DNA of 64,000 bases from Desulfarculaceae bacterium (GTDB lineage Bacteria > Desulfobacterota > Desulfarculia > Desulfarculales > Desulfarculaceae), in contig JAIPDO010000010.1 in NCBI GenBank assembly GCA_021737645.1, positions 19,551-83,550 on the forward strand, read 5' to 3'. The position numbers and the translations under genes are program-made. The notes beneath the pieces were generated by a model, which ran no database searches, was not told the origin of the DNA, and saw only the letters and a list, made by a program, of their open reading frames with translations. This document shows positions 42,407-50,386 of the stretch, piece after piece (position 1 is the first letter of the stretch; each line of letters begins with the position of its first letter).

Positions 42407-43585
42407 GTGAAAACCACTTTTTATGAAACGGATAAGTTGAGCACGTTTTTGGCGAGCAAAAAGACTCTGCTGGCCAAGGGGGTAATTTCCCAGGCGGGGG
42501 TGGAGGCCAAAAAGCTGGGGGCCAAGAAGGTCCTGGTGGTCACCGACGCCGGGGTGGTCAAGGCGGGCCTGACCGACAAGGTGCGCGACGCTCTGAGCGC
42601 CGAGGGCCTGGAGGTGGGGGTGTTCGACGGCATCCTGCCCGAGCCCCCGGCCAGGGTCATCGACCAGTGCGCCGGCGAGTTCCGGGCGGGCGGCTACGAC
42701 CTGTGCCTGGGCCTGGGGGGCGGCAGCTCCCTGGACTCGGCCAAGATCGTGTCCAACCTGGCGGTGAACCCCGGTTCGGTGCTGGACTACGTGGGAATCG
42801 ACATGGTGCCCAAAAAGGGCACGCCGCTGATCTTGGTGCCCACCACGGCGGGAACCGGCAGCGAGGCCACCCGGGTCATGGTGCTCACCGACGAGGCGGT
42901 GAACACCAAGAAGGTGGTGTTCAGCGACTACCTGCTGCCCGACGTTTCCATCCTGGACCCCGAGCTGACCTTGTCCGTGCCGCCCACGGTTACCGCCGAC
43001 ACCGGCATGGACGCCCTGGTGCACGCCATAGAAACCTACGTCGCGGTGAGCAGCACCCCCTACGCGGAGATCCTGGCCCTGCAGGCCATCGCCATGATCG
43101 CCAAGCATTTGCCCCAGGCCTATGCCAAGGGCAGCAACTTGTTGCCCCGCTACAACATGCTCTTGGCCGCCAACCTCTCCGGCTCGGCCTTTGCCAGCGG
43201 CGGTTTGGGCGCGGTGCACGGTTTGGCCTACGTCTTGGGCACCGAGTACCACATGGCCCACGGCCGCTCCAACGCCATCCTGCTGCCGCATGTGATGAAT
43301 TACAACCTGAGCGGCAACCTGGAGAAGTTCGCCAACATCGCCGAGGCCATGGGCGAAGACGTCACCGGCCTGTCGCCCTATGAGGCCGCCGCCCTTTCGG
43401 TGGAGGCGGTTTACTCGCTCATGGAGGCGGTGAACCTGTCGCCGCAGCTCACTGATTATGGGGTCAGCCGCGACGACCTGCCCAAGCTGGTGCAGGGCGG
43501 CATGGCCCAGGCCCGCCTGTTCGTACCCAATCCCCGGGACCTCACCGAGGCCGACGTGGAGCAGATATACGCCGCGGCCTTCTAG
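42407..43585 (+). CDS. Iron-containing alcohol dehydrogenase
   Basis: A 392-residue group III alcohol dehydrogenase. NAD site GLGGGSSLDSAKIVS, LILVPTTAGTGSEAT, and metal-binding DTGMDALVHAIETYV, GAVHGLAYVLG and MAHGRSNAILLPHVM are all present. It oxidises or reduces an alcohol/aldehyde or hydroxy acid with NAD. GTG 42407 follows AAGGAG at 6-7 bases; the ORF start TTG 42401 is too near. A strong terminator follows. Confidence 0.95.
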   Translation: MKTTFYETDKLSTFLASKKTLLAKGVISQAGVEAKKLGAKKVLVVTDAGVVKAGLTDKVRDALSAEGLEVGVFDGILPEPPARVIDQCAGEFRAGGYDLCLGLGGGSSLDSAKIVSNLAVNPGSVLDYVGIDMVPKKGTPLILVPTTAGTGSEATRVMVLTDEAVNTKKVVFSDYLLPDVSILDPELTLSVPPTVTADTGMDALVHAIETYVAVSSTPYAEILALQAIAMIAKHLPQAYAKGSNLLPRYNMLLAANLSGSAFASGGLGAVHGLAYVLGTEYHMAHGRSNAILLPHVMNYNLSGNLEKFANIAEAMGEDVTGLSPYEAAALSVEAVYSLMEAVNLSPQLTDYGVSRDDLPKLVQGGMAQARLFVPNPRDLTEADVEQIYAAAF

Positions 43586-43605
43586 GGCCGATGTAAAAAC
43601 CAAAA

Positions 43606-43640
43606 GCGCGCCGTCCGGCTCGGGCGGCGCGCCTGTTTTT
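43606..43640. terminator. Bidirectional terminator after the alcohol dehydrogenase gene
   Basis: Stem GCGCGCCG / CGGCGCGC with an 11-base loop. Rightward it is followed by CCTGTTTTT, leftward by TTTTGGTTTTT, so it can end both the alcohol dehydrogenase transcript and the small leftward gene. Confidence 0.85.
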
Positions 43641-43653
43641 GGGGGGAGGGCGC

Positions 43654-43857
43654 TTAAATGGGGCTCATCAGCAGGCCTTGGTCAAACTCCAGGGACCAGC
43701 GTTGTTCCACGATCTGAACCTGGGGATTGCGCGACAGGGACTCCCGGTAGGCCTCTGAGGCGTAGAGCGTTTTCAACTCATTATGCTTTTTCCTGGCTAC
43801 CCCGGCCTTGGCCATAAGCCAAATGGCCAGATGGCTGGACCCTACTTTAGGTGACAT
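43654..43857 (-). CDS. Small hypothetical protein
   Basis: A 67-residue product from ATG 43857 (MSPKVGSSHLAIWLMAKAGV to FDQGLLMSPI), with AAGGTGG 5 bases before the start and a bidirectional terminator after the stop. It is mostly helical and charged in the middle, with no motif I know. It may be a real small gene or the tail of a larger decayed one, given the debris just upstream. Confidence 0.4.
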   Translation of the reverse strand: MSPKVGSSHLAIWLMAKAGVARKKHNELKTLYASEAYRESLSRNPQVQIVEQRWSLEFDQGLLMSPI

Positions 43858-44308
43858 GAAAACCACCTTACGCTATGAGGGCAAATAATCTCCAGGCCAA
43901 AAAGTTGAAGAACAGCCAACGGATTTGGGCTACTCCAGCCATGGCGTCATTTGGTCCAAGCCGGTCTGGCAGAACCAGAAAAATGAAGTGAGCTTCCACG
44001 GTCGCCTTTACGCCATGGATGTGCGTACTGAGGCCATTCTGCCTGATCGGCGAATTTACCGGCCCCTCACGGCTTTCAGGTCAAAATTTTAATCCTTTAC
44101 GGGTCCATCCTTACCGAGCGCCTTCTCTGCCAGCAAAGACTGCATCAGAGCCCCACCACTACAACGGAGTACTTGAGGACGCTCGGGTTAGAAGAGGTAA
44201 GGGGTGCCGTGGATAGCCTGGGACGCGGGCGAGCCAAGGTCATTGACTTCAAGGCCAGGTCCAAATCAATAAATCGGGCATGATAGACCGATGATAACTG
44301 TAGCCAAA
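43858..44308. other. Region of probable gene debris
   Basis: About 450 bases with no intact gene. Two protein-like fragments can be read rightward: EEQPTDLGYSSHGVIWSKPV (from about 43909) continuing to VSFHGRLYAMDVRTEA, and YLRTLGLEEVRGAVDSLGRG followed by AKVIDFKARSKSINRA* (about 44170-44283). Both look like real protein ends but have no start. I cannot name the families; mobile-element or phage origin is possible. Confidence 0.4.
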
Positions 44309-44346
44309 CAAAAAAAGAGGGCACAGCCATGTGGCTGCACCCTCTT
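44309..44346 (-). terminator. Rho-independent terminator of the gltX-tRNA unit
   Basis: Leftward stem of 15 pairs (AAGAGGGTGCAGCCA / TGGCTGTGCCCTCTT, two G-U pairs) with a 2-base loop and a following run of T. It lies about 10 bases after tRNA-Glu. Confidence 0.92.
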
Positions 44347-44355
44347 GATTTTATT

Positions 44356-44431
44356 TGGCAGTCCCAACGGGACTCGAACCCGTGTCTTCGGCGTGAGAGG
44401 CCGATATCCTAGACCACTAGACGATGGGACC
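44356..44431 (-). tRNA. tRNA-Glu (CTC)
   Basis: Leftward 76-nt tRNA with acceptor GGTCCCA / TGGGACT, anticodon arm TCGGC-CTCTCAC-GCCGA giving anticodon CTC, T arm CGGGTTCGAGTCCCG and an encoded CCA end. It follows tRNA-Gln and gltX on the same strand. Confidence 0.95.
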
Positions 44432-44448
44432 TTGCACAAACATATTTA

Positions 44449-44522
44449 TGGCTGGCGGACCAGGATTCGAACCTGGATAGGCAGATCCAGAGTCTGCAGT
44501 CCTGCCGTTAGACGATCCGCCA
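44449..44522 (-). tRNA. tRNA-Gln (CTG)
   Basis: Leftward 74-nt tRNA with acceptor TGGCGGA / TCCGCCA, anticodon arm GCAGA-CTCTGGA-TCTGC giving CTG, T loop GGTTCGAATCC and an encoded CCA. It lies 62 bases after the gltX stop and 17 bases before tRNA-Glu. Confidence 0.95.
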
Positions 44523-44584
44523 GCAGGTACGCACTGATTTATAGCCTCAGGCTGGCGGCGTCAAGGTCTTTTTTACCAGAGTTC

Positions 44585-46003
44585 CTATTTTGCGGCTATA
44601 GCCAAGGCCCTATTTAATCTGGCCTTAACCAACTCGGCCCCCAGAATGCCCATGACCTCGAAAATACCGGGGCTGAAGGTGCGCCCGGTAAGGGCCACCC
44701 GTACCGGCTGGGCCACGCCGCCCAGTTTCAGGCCCAGTTCCTCGGCCAAGTCTCGGATGCCCAACTCCAATTCTTCGGGCCGGTCCACGCCCTTGGCCTC
44801 CACCATGGCCAGAACTCGCTCCAGCACCGGGACCTGATTCTGCCCCAGGAACTTTTTCACCGCTTTGGGGTCCATGACCGGTTCGTCCACCAGGTAGGGC
44901 TCGGCCCAGTCGGCCAACTCCACCAGGGTCTTGGCCCGGGGAGTCAACTCGGGCAGACAGCTAAGCAGCACTGCCTGGTCATATTCGGTGATGCCCCGCT
45001 GGGCCAGGAAAGGCGGCAAAAGCTCGGCCAGGCGGGCGGGGTCGCTTTCTTGAATATAGCGCTGGTTCAGGTGCAGCAGGCGGTCGGTGTCGAAAACCGC
45101 CGCGCTGCGGCCCACCGAGTTGAGCCCGAAGAACTCGATCAACTCCTGGCGGGAGAACATTTCCTGGTCGCCGTGGGACCAGCCCAGGCGGGCCAGGGCG
45201 TTGAGCATGGCCTCGGGCAGATAGCCCATCTCGCGGTAGTCCATCACCGCGGTGGCTCCGTGGCGCTTGGAGAGCTTGGTTTTGTCCTTGCCCAGGATCA
45301 TGGGCACATGGGCGAACTGGGGCAGTTCGGCGTCCAGGGCCTGGTAGAGCAAAATCTGACGCGTGGTGTTGTTCACATGGTCGTCGCCGCGAATCACATG
45401 GGTGATGTCCATGTCGATGTCGTCCACCACCACGGCTAGGTGATAGGTGGGCCAGCCATCGGACCGCAGGATGATCAGGTCGTCCAACTCCTTGTGATCA
45501 AAGGTGATAGGCCCCTTGACCAGGTCGTTAAAGGTGGTGCTGCCGGTTCGGGGGCCCTTGTAGCGCACCACCGCCCCCGGTGCGGGGCCCAGGTTCTTGT
45601 CCCGGCAGGCGCCGTCGTACATGGGTTTGCCGCCCACGGCCATGGCCGCCTCGCGCTTTTTGGTCAGCTCCTCGGGCGAACAGTGGCACCAATAAGCCCG
45701 GCCTTGCTCCAGCAACTGGTCGATGGCCTCGCGGTAACGCTCCAGTCGCTTGGTCTGGTAAAAGGGGCCTTCGTCATAGTCCAGGCCCAGCCAGTCCATG
45801 GCCGCCAAGATGCCCTCGACGTGCTCGTCCTTGGAGCGCTTGCGGTCGGTGTCTTCCAGGCGCAGGACGAATTCCCCGCCGTGGTGGCGGGCGAAAAGCC
45901 AGTTGAAAAGCGCGGTTCTGGCCCCTCCCAAGTGCAGGGCCCCGGTGGGCGATGGGGGGAAGCGGGTGCGCACCCGGGGGGTGTTGTCAATAACCTTGTC
46001 CAT
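44585..46003 (-). CDS. gltX: Glutamyl-tRNA synthetase
   Basis: A 472-residue class I synthetase. The HIGH region is FPPSPTGALHLGGARTALFN, KMSKS is KLSKRHG, and RLEDTDRKRSKDEHVEGILA and DGWPTYHLAVVVDD are typical of bacterial GluRS. YWCHCSPEEL with a Cys about 25 residues on suggests the optional zinc site. ATG 46003 follows GGGAAAG; the longer ORF start at 46204 lies inside the MEMO gene. Many bacteria lacking GlnRS charge tRNA-Gln with Glu by this enzyme and then amidate; the adjacent tRNA-Gln and tRNA-Glu would both be substrates. Confidence 0.96.
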   Translation of the reverse strand: MDKVIDNTPRVRTRFPPSPTGALHLGGARTALFNWLFARHHGGEFVLRLEDTDRKRSKDEHVEGILAAMDWLGLDYDEGPFYQTKRLERYREAIDQLLEQGRAYWCHCSPEELTKKREAAMAVGGKPMYDGACRDKNLGPAPGAVVRYKGPRTGSTTFNDLVKGPITFDHKELDDLIILRSDGWPTYHLAVVVDDIDMDITHVIRGDDHVNNTTRQILLYQALDAELPQFAHVPMILGKDKTKLSKRHGATAVMDYREMGYLPEAMLNALARLGWSHGDQEMFSRQELIEFFGLNSVGRSAAVFDTDRLLHLNQRYIQESDPARLAELLPPFLAQRGITEYDQAVLLSCLPELTPRAKTLVELADWAEPYLVDEPVMDPKAVKKFLGQNQVPVLERVLAMVEAKGVDRPEELELGIRDLAEELGLKLGGVAQPVRVALTGRTFSPGIFEVMGILGAELVKARLNRALAIAAK

Positions 46004-46056
46004 GATTTCTTTCCCAGGGATACGCCCCGGCCAGGGGGCGCACGTGGTTAATGTAA

Positions 46057-46860
46057 TTACTTTATTATTAGCCCGGCGTAGGCGACCACTTGGTCGTTGT
46101 CGCCGGTTACCTGACCGCTGTGGGTGTAGGCCACCAACTCGGCGTCTTTGGCCCCTAGCTGCCGGGCCGCGGCCAGGGCCACGGTGGTGGGCAAAAAGCC
46201 GCACATGCTTATGCGCCGGGTGGCTACGGTGTTATACAGGCCCTGGGGATTAAGGGCCAGCACTTGCTCCAGGGCCAGATTGTCCTTGCCCTTGGCGCTT
46301 TGGGCGGATTCATAGTGGGTCATGTCCGTGCTGGCCATGATGAGCACCGGAGAGTCCATGGCCTTGATGGCCCCGGCCAGGTCGTGGCCCATTTGCTCGC
46401 ACTGCTCGTAGGTGAGCATGGACAGGCACAGGGGGGTGAGCAAGAGATCGGGCCGCAGCACCTGGAGAAAAGGCACCTGCACCTCCAGGGAGTGCTCGTA
46501 CTGATGGGCCAGGTCGTCCTCGCGCACCATGGCGTTGCGTGCAAGCAGTTCGCCGCCCAGCTCGGCGTCCAGCGGCACCTCGCCCAAGGGGGTGCGCCAG
46601 GAGCCACGGGTCATCACCGCGGCCTTCTCGCCCAGGCCCTGATGGTTGGGCCCCATGACCACCACCCGCCGGGGCACCTCCACCCGGCTGAGCACCTTGC
46701 CCACCACCGAGGCGGAGAACACATAGCCCGCATGGGGGCAGACCACGGCCAGGGCCGGTTGGGGCCGGGCCTTGGGGTCCAGGTATTGCCGGACGGTGGA
46801 TTCAAGTTCGTCGGGCTGGCCGGGATAGAAACGGCCGGCCACGGCGGGTGCGCGGGACAT
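46057..46860 (-). CDS. MEMO1 family protein (AmmeMemoRadiSam system protein B)
   Basis: A 267-residue protein of the dioxygenase-like MEMO family. PAVAGRFYPGQPDELESTV is the conserved start; metal-site residues appear in CPHAGYVFS, MGPNHQGLG, YEHSLEVQVPFLQ, STDMTHYE and MCGFLPT. Its usual partners (AMMECR1 and radical SAM proteins) are not next to it. The gene lies 53 bases before gltX on the same strand and may share its transcript. Function in bacteria is not well established. Confidence 0.92.
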   Translation of the reverse strand: MSRAPAVAGRFYPGQPDELESTVRQYLDPKARPQPALAVVCPHAGYVFSASVVGKVLSRVEVPRRVVVMGPNHQGLGEKAAVMTRGSWRTPLGEVPLDAELGGELLARNAMVREDDLAHQYEHSLEVQVPFLQVLRPDLLLTPLCLSMLTYEQCEQMGHDLAGAIKAMDSPVLIMASTDMTHYESAQSAKGKDNLALEQVLALNPQGLYNTVATRRISMCGFLPTTVALAAARQLGAKDAELVAYTHSGQVTGDNDQVVAYAGLIIK

Positions 46861-47250
46861 AGCAGGCCTCCTTGCGGCGGGGGCCGCCCCGGCTGGGGCG
46901 GTGGTTTATGCCTAATGGATAGCACACCCACGGCGCCTCCGCAACTGTTCGGTGGGCTAACTAGTCAAATTAACAAGCATCCTTCCTCGGCGTCTTCCTG
47001 CGGGAAAGGGCTTTGATTCCGGGCGCGCCTTGTGGCAAAATAATTTCTGTTCAAGCGGACACCCCCTTTTGCAGGGATAATCGGGGTATACTCGCCAGGT
47101 TAAGCGTTAAACTTAATCCTGTGGCTGATTGTGAGCCGAGGCATCCCTCATATATGTTAAAAATAACAAACGTATAGGGTGGCGGCAAAACTAGCGTTAT
47201 ACTCTTTGATGTGTCATATTTAGCACGCCCATAAAAGCGTGTTGTACGGT
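46861..47250. other. Divergent intergenic region before the Mo oxidoreductase
   Basis: No gene seen. GC-rich near the MEMO gene, then AT-rich from about 47030. The likely oxidoreductase promoter is listed separately. Confidence 0.45.
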
Positions 47251-47280
47251 TTGACCACCAAGTCCTGTCAACTGTTTATA
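47251..47280 (+). promoter_or_regulatory. Candidate sigma-70 promoter of the Mo oxidoreductase operon
   Basis: TTGACC (47251-47256) and TTTATA (47275-47280) with an 18-base spacer, 33 bases before the start codon, in AT-rich sequence. Plausible but based on a two-box match only. Confidence 0.4.
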
Positions 47281-47312
47281 GGAGTTCTACGCCGAGGAAG
47301 TAGGAGTTTATT

Positions 47313-49976
47313 ATGAAGAAAATTAGTTTGACGGTTAACGGGTGCAAGCATGAGTTTGTGGCCGATGACAAGACAGTTTTATTGGATATTTTGCGGGAAG
47401 ATATGGACCTCATCGGGACCAAGCAGTCTTGCGACCGCAAAGGCCAATGCGGCGCTTGCATGGTCTTGGTGGACGGCAAGTCGGTTCGTTCCTGCCTGGC
47501 CAAGGTCGTAAAATTGGACGGTGCCGAAGTCATCACCGTTGAAGGCCTAGGCACCCCGGAAAACCCGCATCTGATCCAGGAGGCCTTCGTCTTGTCCGGC
47601 GCGGTGCAGTGTGGTTTCTGCACCCCGGGCATGATCATGGCCACCAAGGGGCTTTTGGACCAGAATCTCAACCCCACAGTGGAAGAGATCAAAAAGGCCC
47701 TGAGCCACAACCTGTGCCGCTGCACCGGTTACAAAAAGATCGTGGAAGCGGTGCAACTGGCCGCCAGCTTCCTGCGCGGCGAGCAAAAGCCCGAGGACCT
47801 TTACCCCGAGGCCGGCGCCCCCATGCTGGGCACTTCCCATCCCCGGCCCACGGCCATGATCAAGGCTTGCGGCCTGGCCCGCTTCGGCGCGGACTATAAG
47901 ATTTCCGACGCCCTGGAACTGGCCGTGGTGCGCAGCGAATTGCCTCACGCCAAGATCAAATCCATCGACACCTCCGAGGCCGAAAAGATGCCCGGCGTGG
48001 CCGGCGTGTTGACCGCAGGGGATATCAAGGGCACCAACATCCTCAAGTACATCATGGCCGACCGCCCGGTGCTGTGCACCGACAAGGTGCGCTACATCGG
48101 CGATCCCATCGTGGCGGTGGCCGCCGAGACCCATGCCCAGGCTGTTGCCGCGGCCGAGGCCATCAAGGTGGAGTTGGAGCCCTTGCCGGTGCTGGAAAAC
48201 ACCGACCAGGCCATGGCCGAAGGCGCCATCCAGCTGCACGACGACATCCCCAACATGTGCTTTGAGCAGCCCATTAAAAAGGGCGATGCCGAGGCGGCCT
48301 TCGCCAATGCCGCCGCGGTGGTGGAAGGTGAGTTCGTTACTCAGTTCGTGCACCAGGCCCCTCTGGAGCCCGAAATTTCCCTGGCCTATTGGGAAAAGGA
48401 CGAAGACGGCGAGGACAAGCTGGTCATCGTGGGCCGCAGCATCAACATCCACATGCACTTGAGTATGCTGCAAGAAGCTTTGGGCCAGGAGAACATGCGC
48501 TATGAAGAGGCCTTCGCGGGCGGTCAGTTCGGTATCAAGATCGACGTGATCACCGAGGGCATCGCCGGCGCGGCGGCCATGCACTTCAATCGGCCTATCC
48601 GCTACATTCCCTCCCTGGCCGAGTCCATGCTGGCATCCTCCAAGCGCCACTCCTTTAAAATGCGCACCAGGATGGGCGCGGACGCCGATGGCAAGATAAC
48701 CGCCTACGCCAACGACTTTGTGGTGGACAACGGCGCCTACTACTCCATCGGCCACGTGGTGGCCTTGCGCGCTCTGTGGATGCTCACCGGCGCTTATCAC
48801 ATGCCCGCCTTGGACATCAAGGCGCGCCTGGCCTACACCAACAATCCCTGGGGTAGCGCGGCCCGGGGCGCGGGACCGCCGCAGCAGAACTTCGCCATGG
48901 AGTCCACCTTGGACATGCTGGCGCGTAAAATGGGCGTGGATCCCCTGGAATTCCGTTACAACAACTTCCTGGAAGTTGGCCAGGGCGTCTCCACCGGTCA
49001 AAAGGTGGAGCAGTGGCCCATTCCCGCCCTGATGGACGCCATGCGTCCCCACTATGAGCGGGCCATGAAAGAGGCCGAGGCCAAATCCACCGACACCCTC
49101 AAGTACGGCGTGGGCCTGGGCTGCGGCTCCTTCGGCATCGGCGGCCCCGGCGACGCCTCCATCGTGGCGGTCGAGCTGGACGATGACGGCGGCGTGAGCG
49201 TATTCGGCGCCGTGGCCGACCCCGGCGAGGGCAACGACTCCATGCTCACCCAGATTGTTTGCGAGGTGATGGGCCTGACCATGGACAAGGTGCGCCTGAA
49301 CACCCGCAACACCGACGTGACCGCCGCCTCGGGCCCGGCCGCGGGCAGCCGCATCACCTACATGATGGGCAACGCCTTGGTCAACGGCCTGGAGCAGCTC
49401 AAGGAGGCCATGGCCGCCACCGGCGCCAAGACCGGCAAGGAACTGGAAGACGCCGGCAAGTCCCGACGCTTCATCGGCCGCAAGAAGAACATCGAGGCCA
49501 CCCCCATGGACCCGGAGACCGGCCAAGGCCCCAACTTCGAGACCCAGGTGCACGCGGTGCAGCTGGCCGAGGTGGAGGTGAACACCGAAACCGGCGAGGT
49601 CAAGGTGCTCAAGATGACCACCGCGGTGGACGCCGGCAAGGTGATCCATCCCCAGAACCTCGAAGGCCAGTTGGAAGGTGGCATGGACATGGGCGTGGGC
49701 TATGCCCTGCGTGAAGAGTACATCGCCGGCAAGACCCACGACTGGCGTTCCTTCAAGTTCCCCACCATGGCCACCTCCTTTGACATGGAAGTGATCGTGC
49801 TGGAGACCCCGCGCAACACCGGTCCCCTAGGGGCCACCGGCGTGGGCGAGATGTGCATGGTGCCCACCGCCCCGGCGGTGCTCAACGCCATCGACGACGC
49901 CACCGGCGTGCGCATCACCACCCTTCCGGCCACCCCGGAGCGGGTGAAGGCAGCCCTGGCGGCCGCCGGCGCCTAG
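47313..49976 (+). CDS. Molybdenum aldehyde oxidoreductase (MOP / xanthine oxidase family)
   Basis: An 887-residue single-chain enzyme resembling Desulfovibrio gigas aldehyde oxidoreductase: no FAD domain. N-terminal plant-type [2Fe-2S] (CDRKGQCGACMVLVDG...C), helical second [2Fe-2S] domain (CGFCTPGMIM, CRCTGY), then the Mo domains with VRSELPHAKI, HQAPLEPE, GGQFGIK, ARGAGPPQQNFAMESTLD and the catalytic Glu in GATGVGEMCMVP. It oxidises aldehydes to acids at a cytosine- or other dinucleotide molybdopterin centre, which in this family needs a sulfido ligand. GTAGGAG lies before ATG. A DsrC-like gene and a cysteine desulfurase gene follow. Confidence 0.95.
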   Translation: MKKISLTVNGCKHEFVADDKTVLLDILREDMDLIGTKQSCDRKGQCGACMVLVDGKSVRSCLAKVVKLDGAEVITVEGLGTPENPHLIQEAFVLSGAVQCGFCTPGMIMATKGLLDQNLNPTVEEIKKALSHNLCRCTGYKKIVEAVQLAASFLRGEQKPEDLYPEAGAPMLGTSHPRPTAMIKACGLARFGADYKISDALELAVVRSELPHAKIKSIDTSEAEKMPGVAGVLTAGDIKGTNILKYIMADRPVLCTDKVRYIGDPIVAVAAETHAQAVAAAEAIKVELEPLPVLENTDQAMAEGAIQLHDDIPNMCFEQPIKKGDAEAAFANAAAVVEGEFVTQFVHQAPLEPEISLAYWEKDEDGEDKLVIVGRSINIHMHLSMLQEALGQENMRYEEAFAGGQFGIKIDVITEGIAGAAAMHFNRPIRYIPSLAESMLASSKRHSFKMRTRMGADADGKITAYANDFVVDNGAYYSIGHVVALRALWMLTGAYHMPALDIKARLAYTNNPWGSAARGAGPPQQNFAMESTLDMLARKMGVDPLEFRYNNFLEVGQGVSTGQKVEQWPIPALMDAMRPHYERAMKEAEAKSTDTLKYGVGLGCGSFGIGGPGDASIVAVELDDDGGVSVFGAVADPGEGNDSMLTQIVCEVMGLTMDKVRLNTRNTDVTAASGPAAGSRITYMMGNALVNGLEQLKEAMAATGAKTGKELEDAGKSRRFIGRKKNIEATPMDPETGQGPNFETQVHAVQLAEVEVNTETGEVKVLKMTTAVDAGKVIHPQNLEGQLEGGMDMGVGYALREEYIAGKTHDWRSFKFPTMATSFDMEVIVLETPRNTGPLGATGVGEMCMVPTAPAVLNAIDDATGVRITTLPATPERVKAALAAAGA

Positions 49977-49996
49977 AAGCGATACGGACCTAAGCA

Positions 49997-50359
49997 ATGA
50001 ACACGCGTGCCGGCCAAGATGGAGCCAATGCTCAACTTGGCCGGCACGCTCGTGTCGTGGCCGGTAAAGAGATTATTTTTGACTCGGAAAATTTTTTCTG
50101 GGACTTTGAAGACTGGAGCGAAGAGGCGGTCCGGGAGCTGGCCAAGGAGGCTGGTCTGGAAAACCTCAGCGAGGACCACTGGAAGGTGATCCGGTTTTTT
50201 CGCGATTTTTACGCGTACAATGGACGGGCTCCCCTCAACAGTAAGCTTAAAAAGGGGACCGGGCTGAGCCTGTTGGAGCTGGAGGGCCTGTTTCCCGGTG
50301 GCTTGAAATATGGAGCCCGCCGGTTGGCCGGGCTGCCCAACCCCAAGACCTGCAACTAA
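49997..50359 (+). CDS. DsrC/TusE-like protein with a single C-terminal cysteine
   Basis: A 120-residue product from ATG 49997. From residue 21 it matches the DsrC/TusE fold: VAGKEIIFDSENFFWDFEDW, NLSEDHWKVIRFFRDFYAYN and LEGLFPGGLKYGARRLAGLP, ending NPKTCN. The terminal swinging-arm Cys is present, but the second Cys of true DsrC (about ten residues earlier) is an Arg (GARRLAG), so it is closer to TusE-like sulfur carriers. The first 20 residues are not family-like; GTG 50057 would give a typical 100-residue length, but neither start has a good ribosome site. It lies between the Mo oxidoreductase and cysteine desulfurase genes and probably carries persulfide sulfur. Confidence 0.82.
   Translation: MNTRAGQDGANAQLGRHARVVAGKEIIFDSENFFWDFEDWSEEAVRELAKEAGLENLSEDHWKVIRFFRDFYAYNGRAPLNSKLKKGTGLSLLELEGLFPGGLKYGARRLAGLPNPKTCN
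50005..50049. repeat. Perfect 14-bp inverted repeat at the start of the DsrC-like gene
   Basis: GCGTGCCGGCCAAG (50005-50018) and CTTGGCCGGCACGC (50036-50049) form a perfect stem with a 17-base loop. If the gene starts at GTG 50057, the hairpin is entirely in the intercistronic leader; if at ATG 49997, it is in the coding start. No T-run follows, so control of translation or mRNA processing is more likely than termination. Confidence 0.75.
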
Positions 50360-50386
50360 CCTCCAGCCCACCATTCGGGTTTAGCA

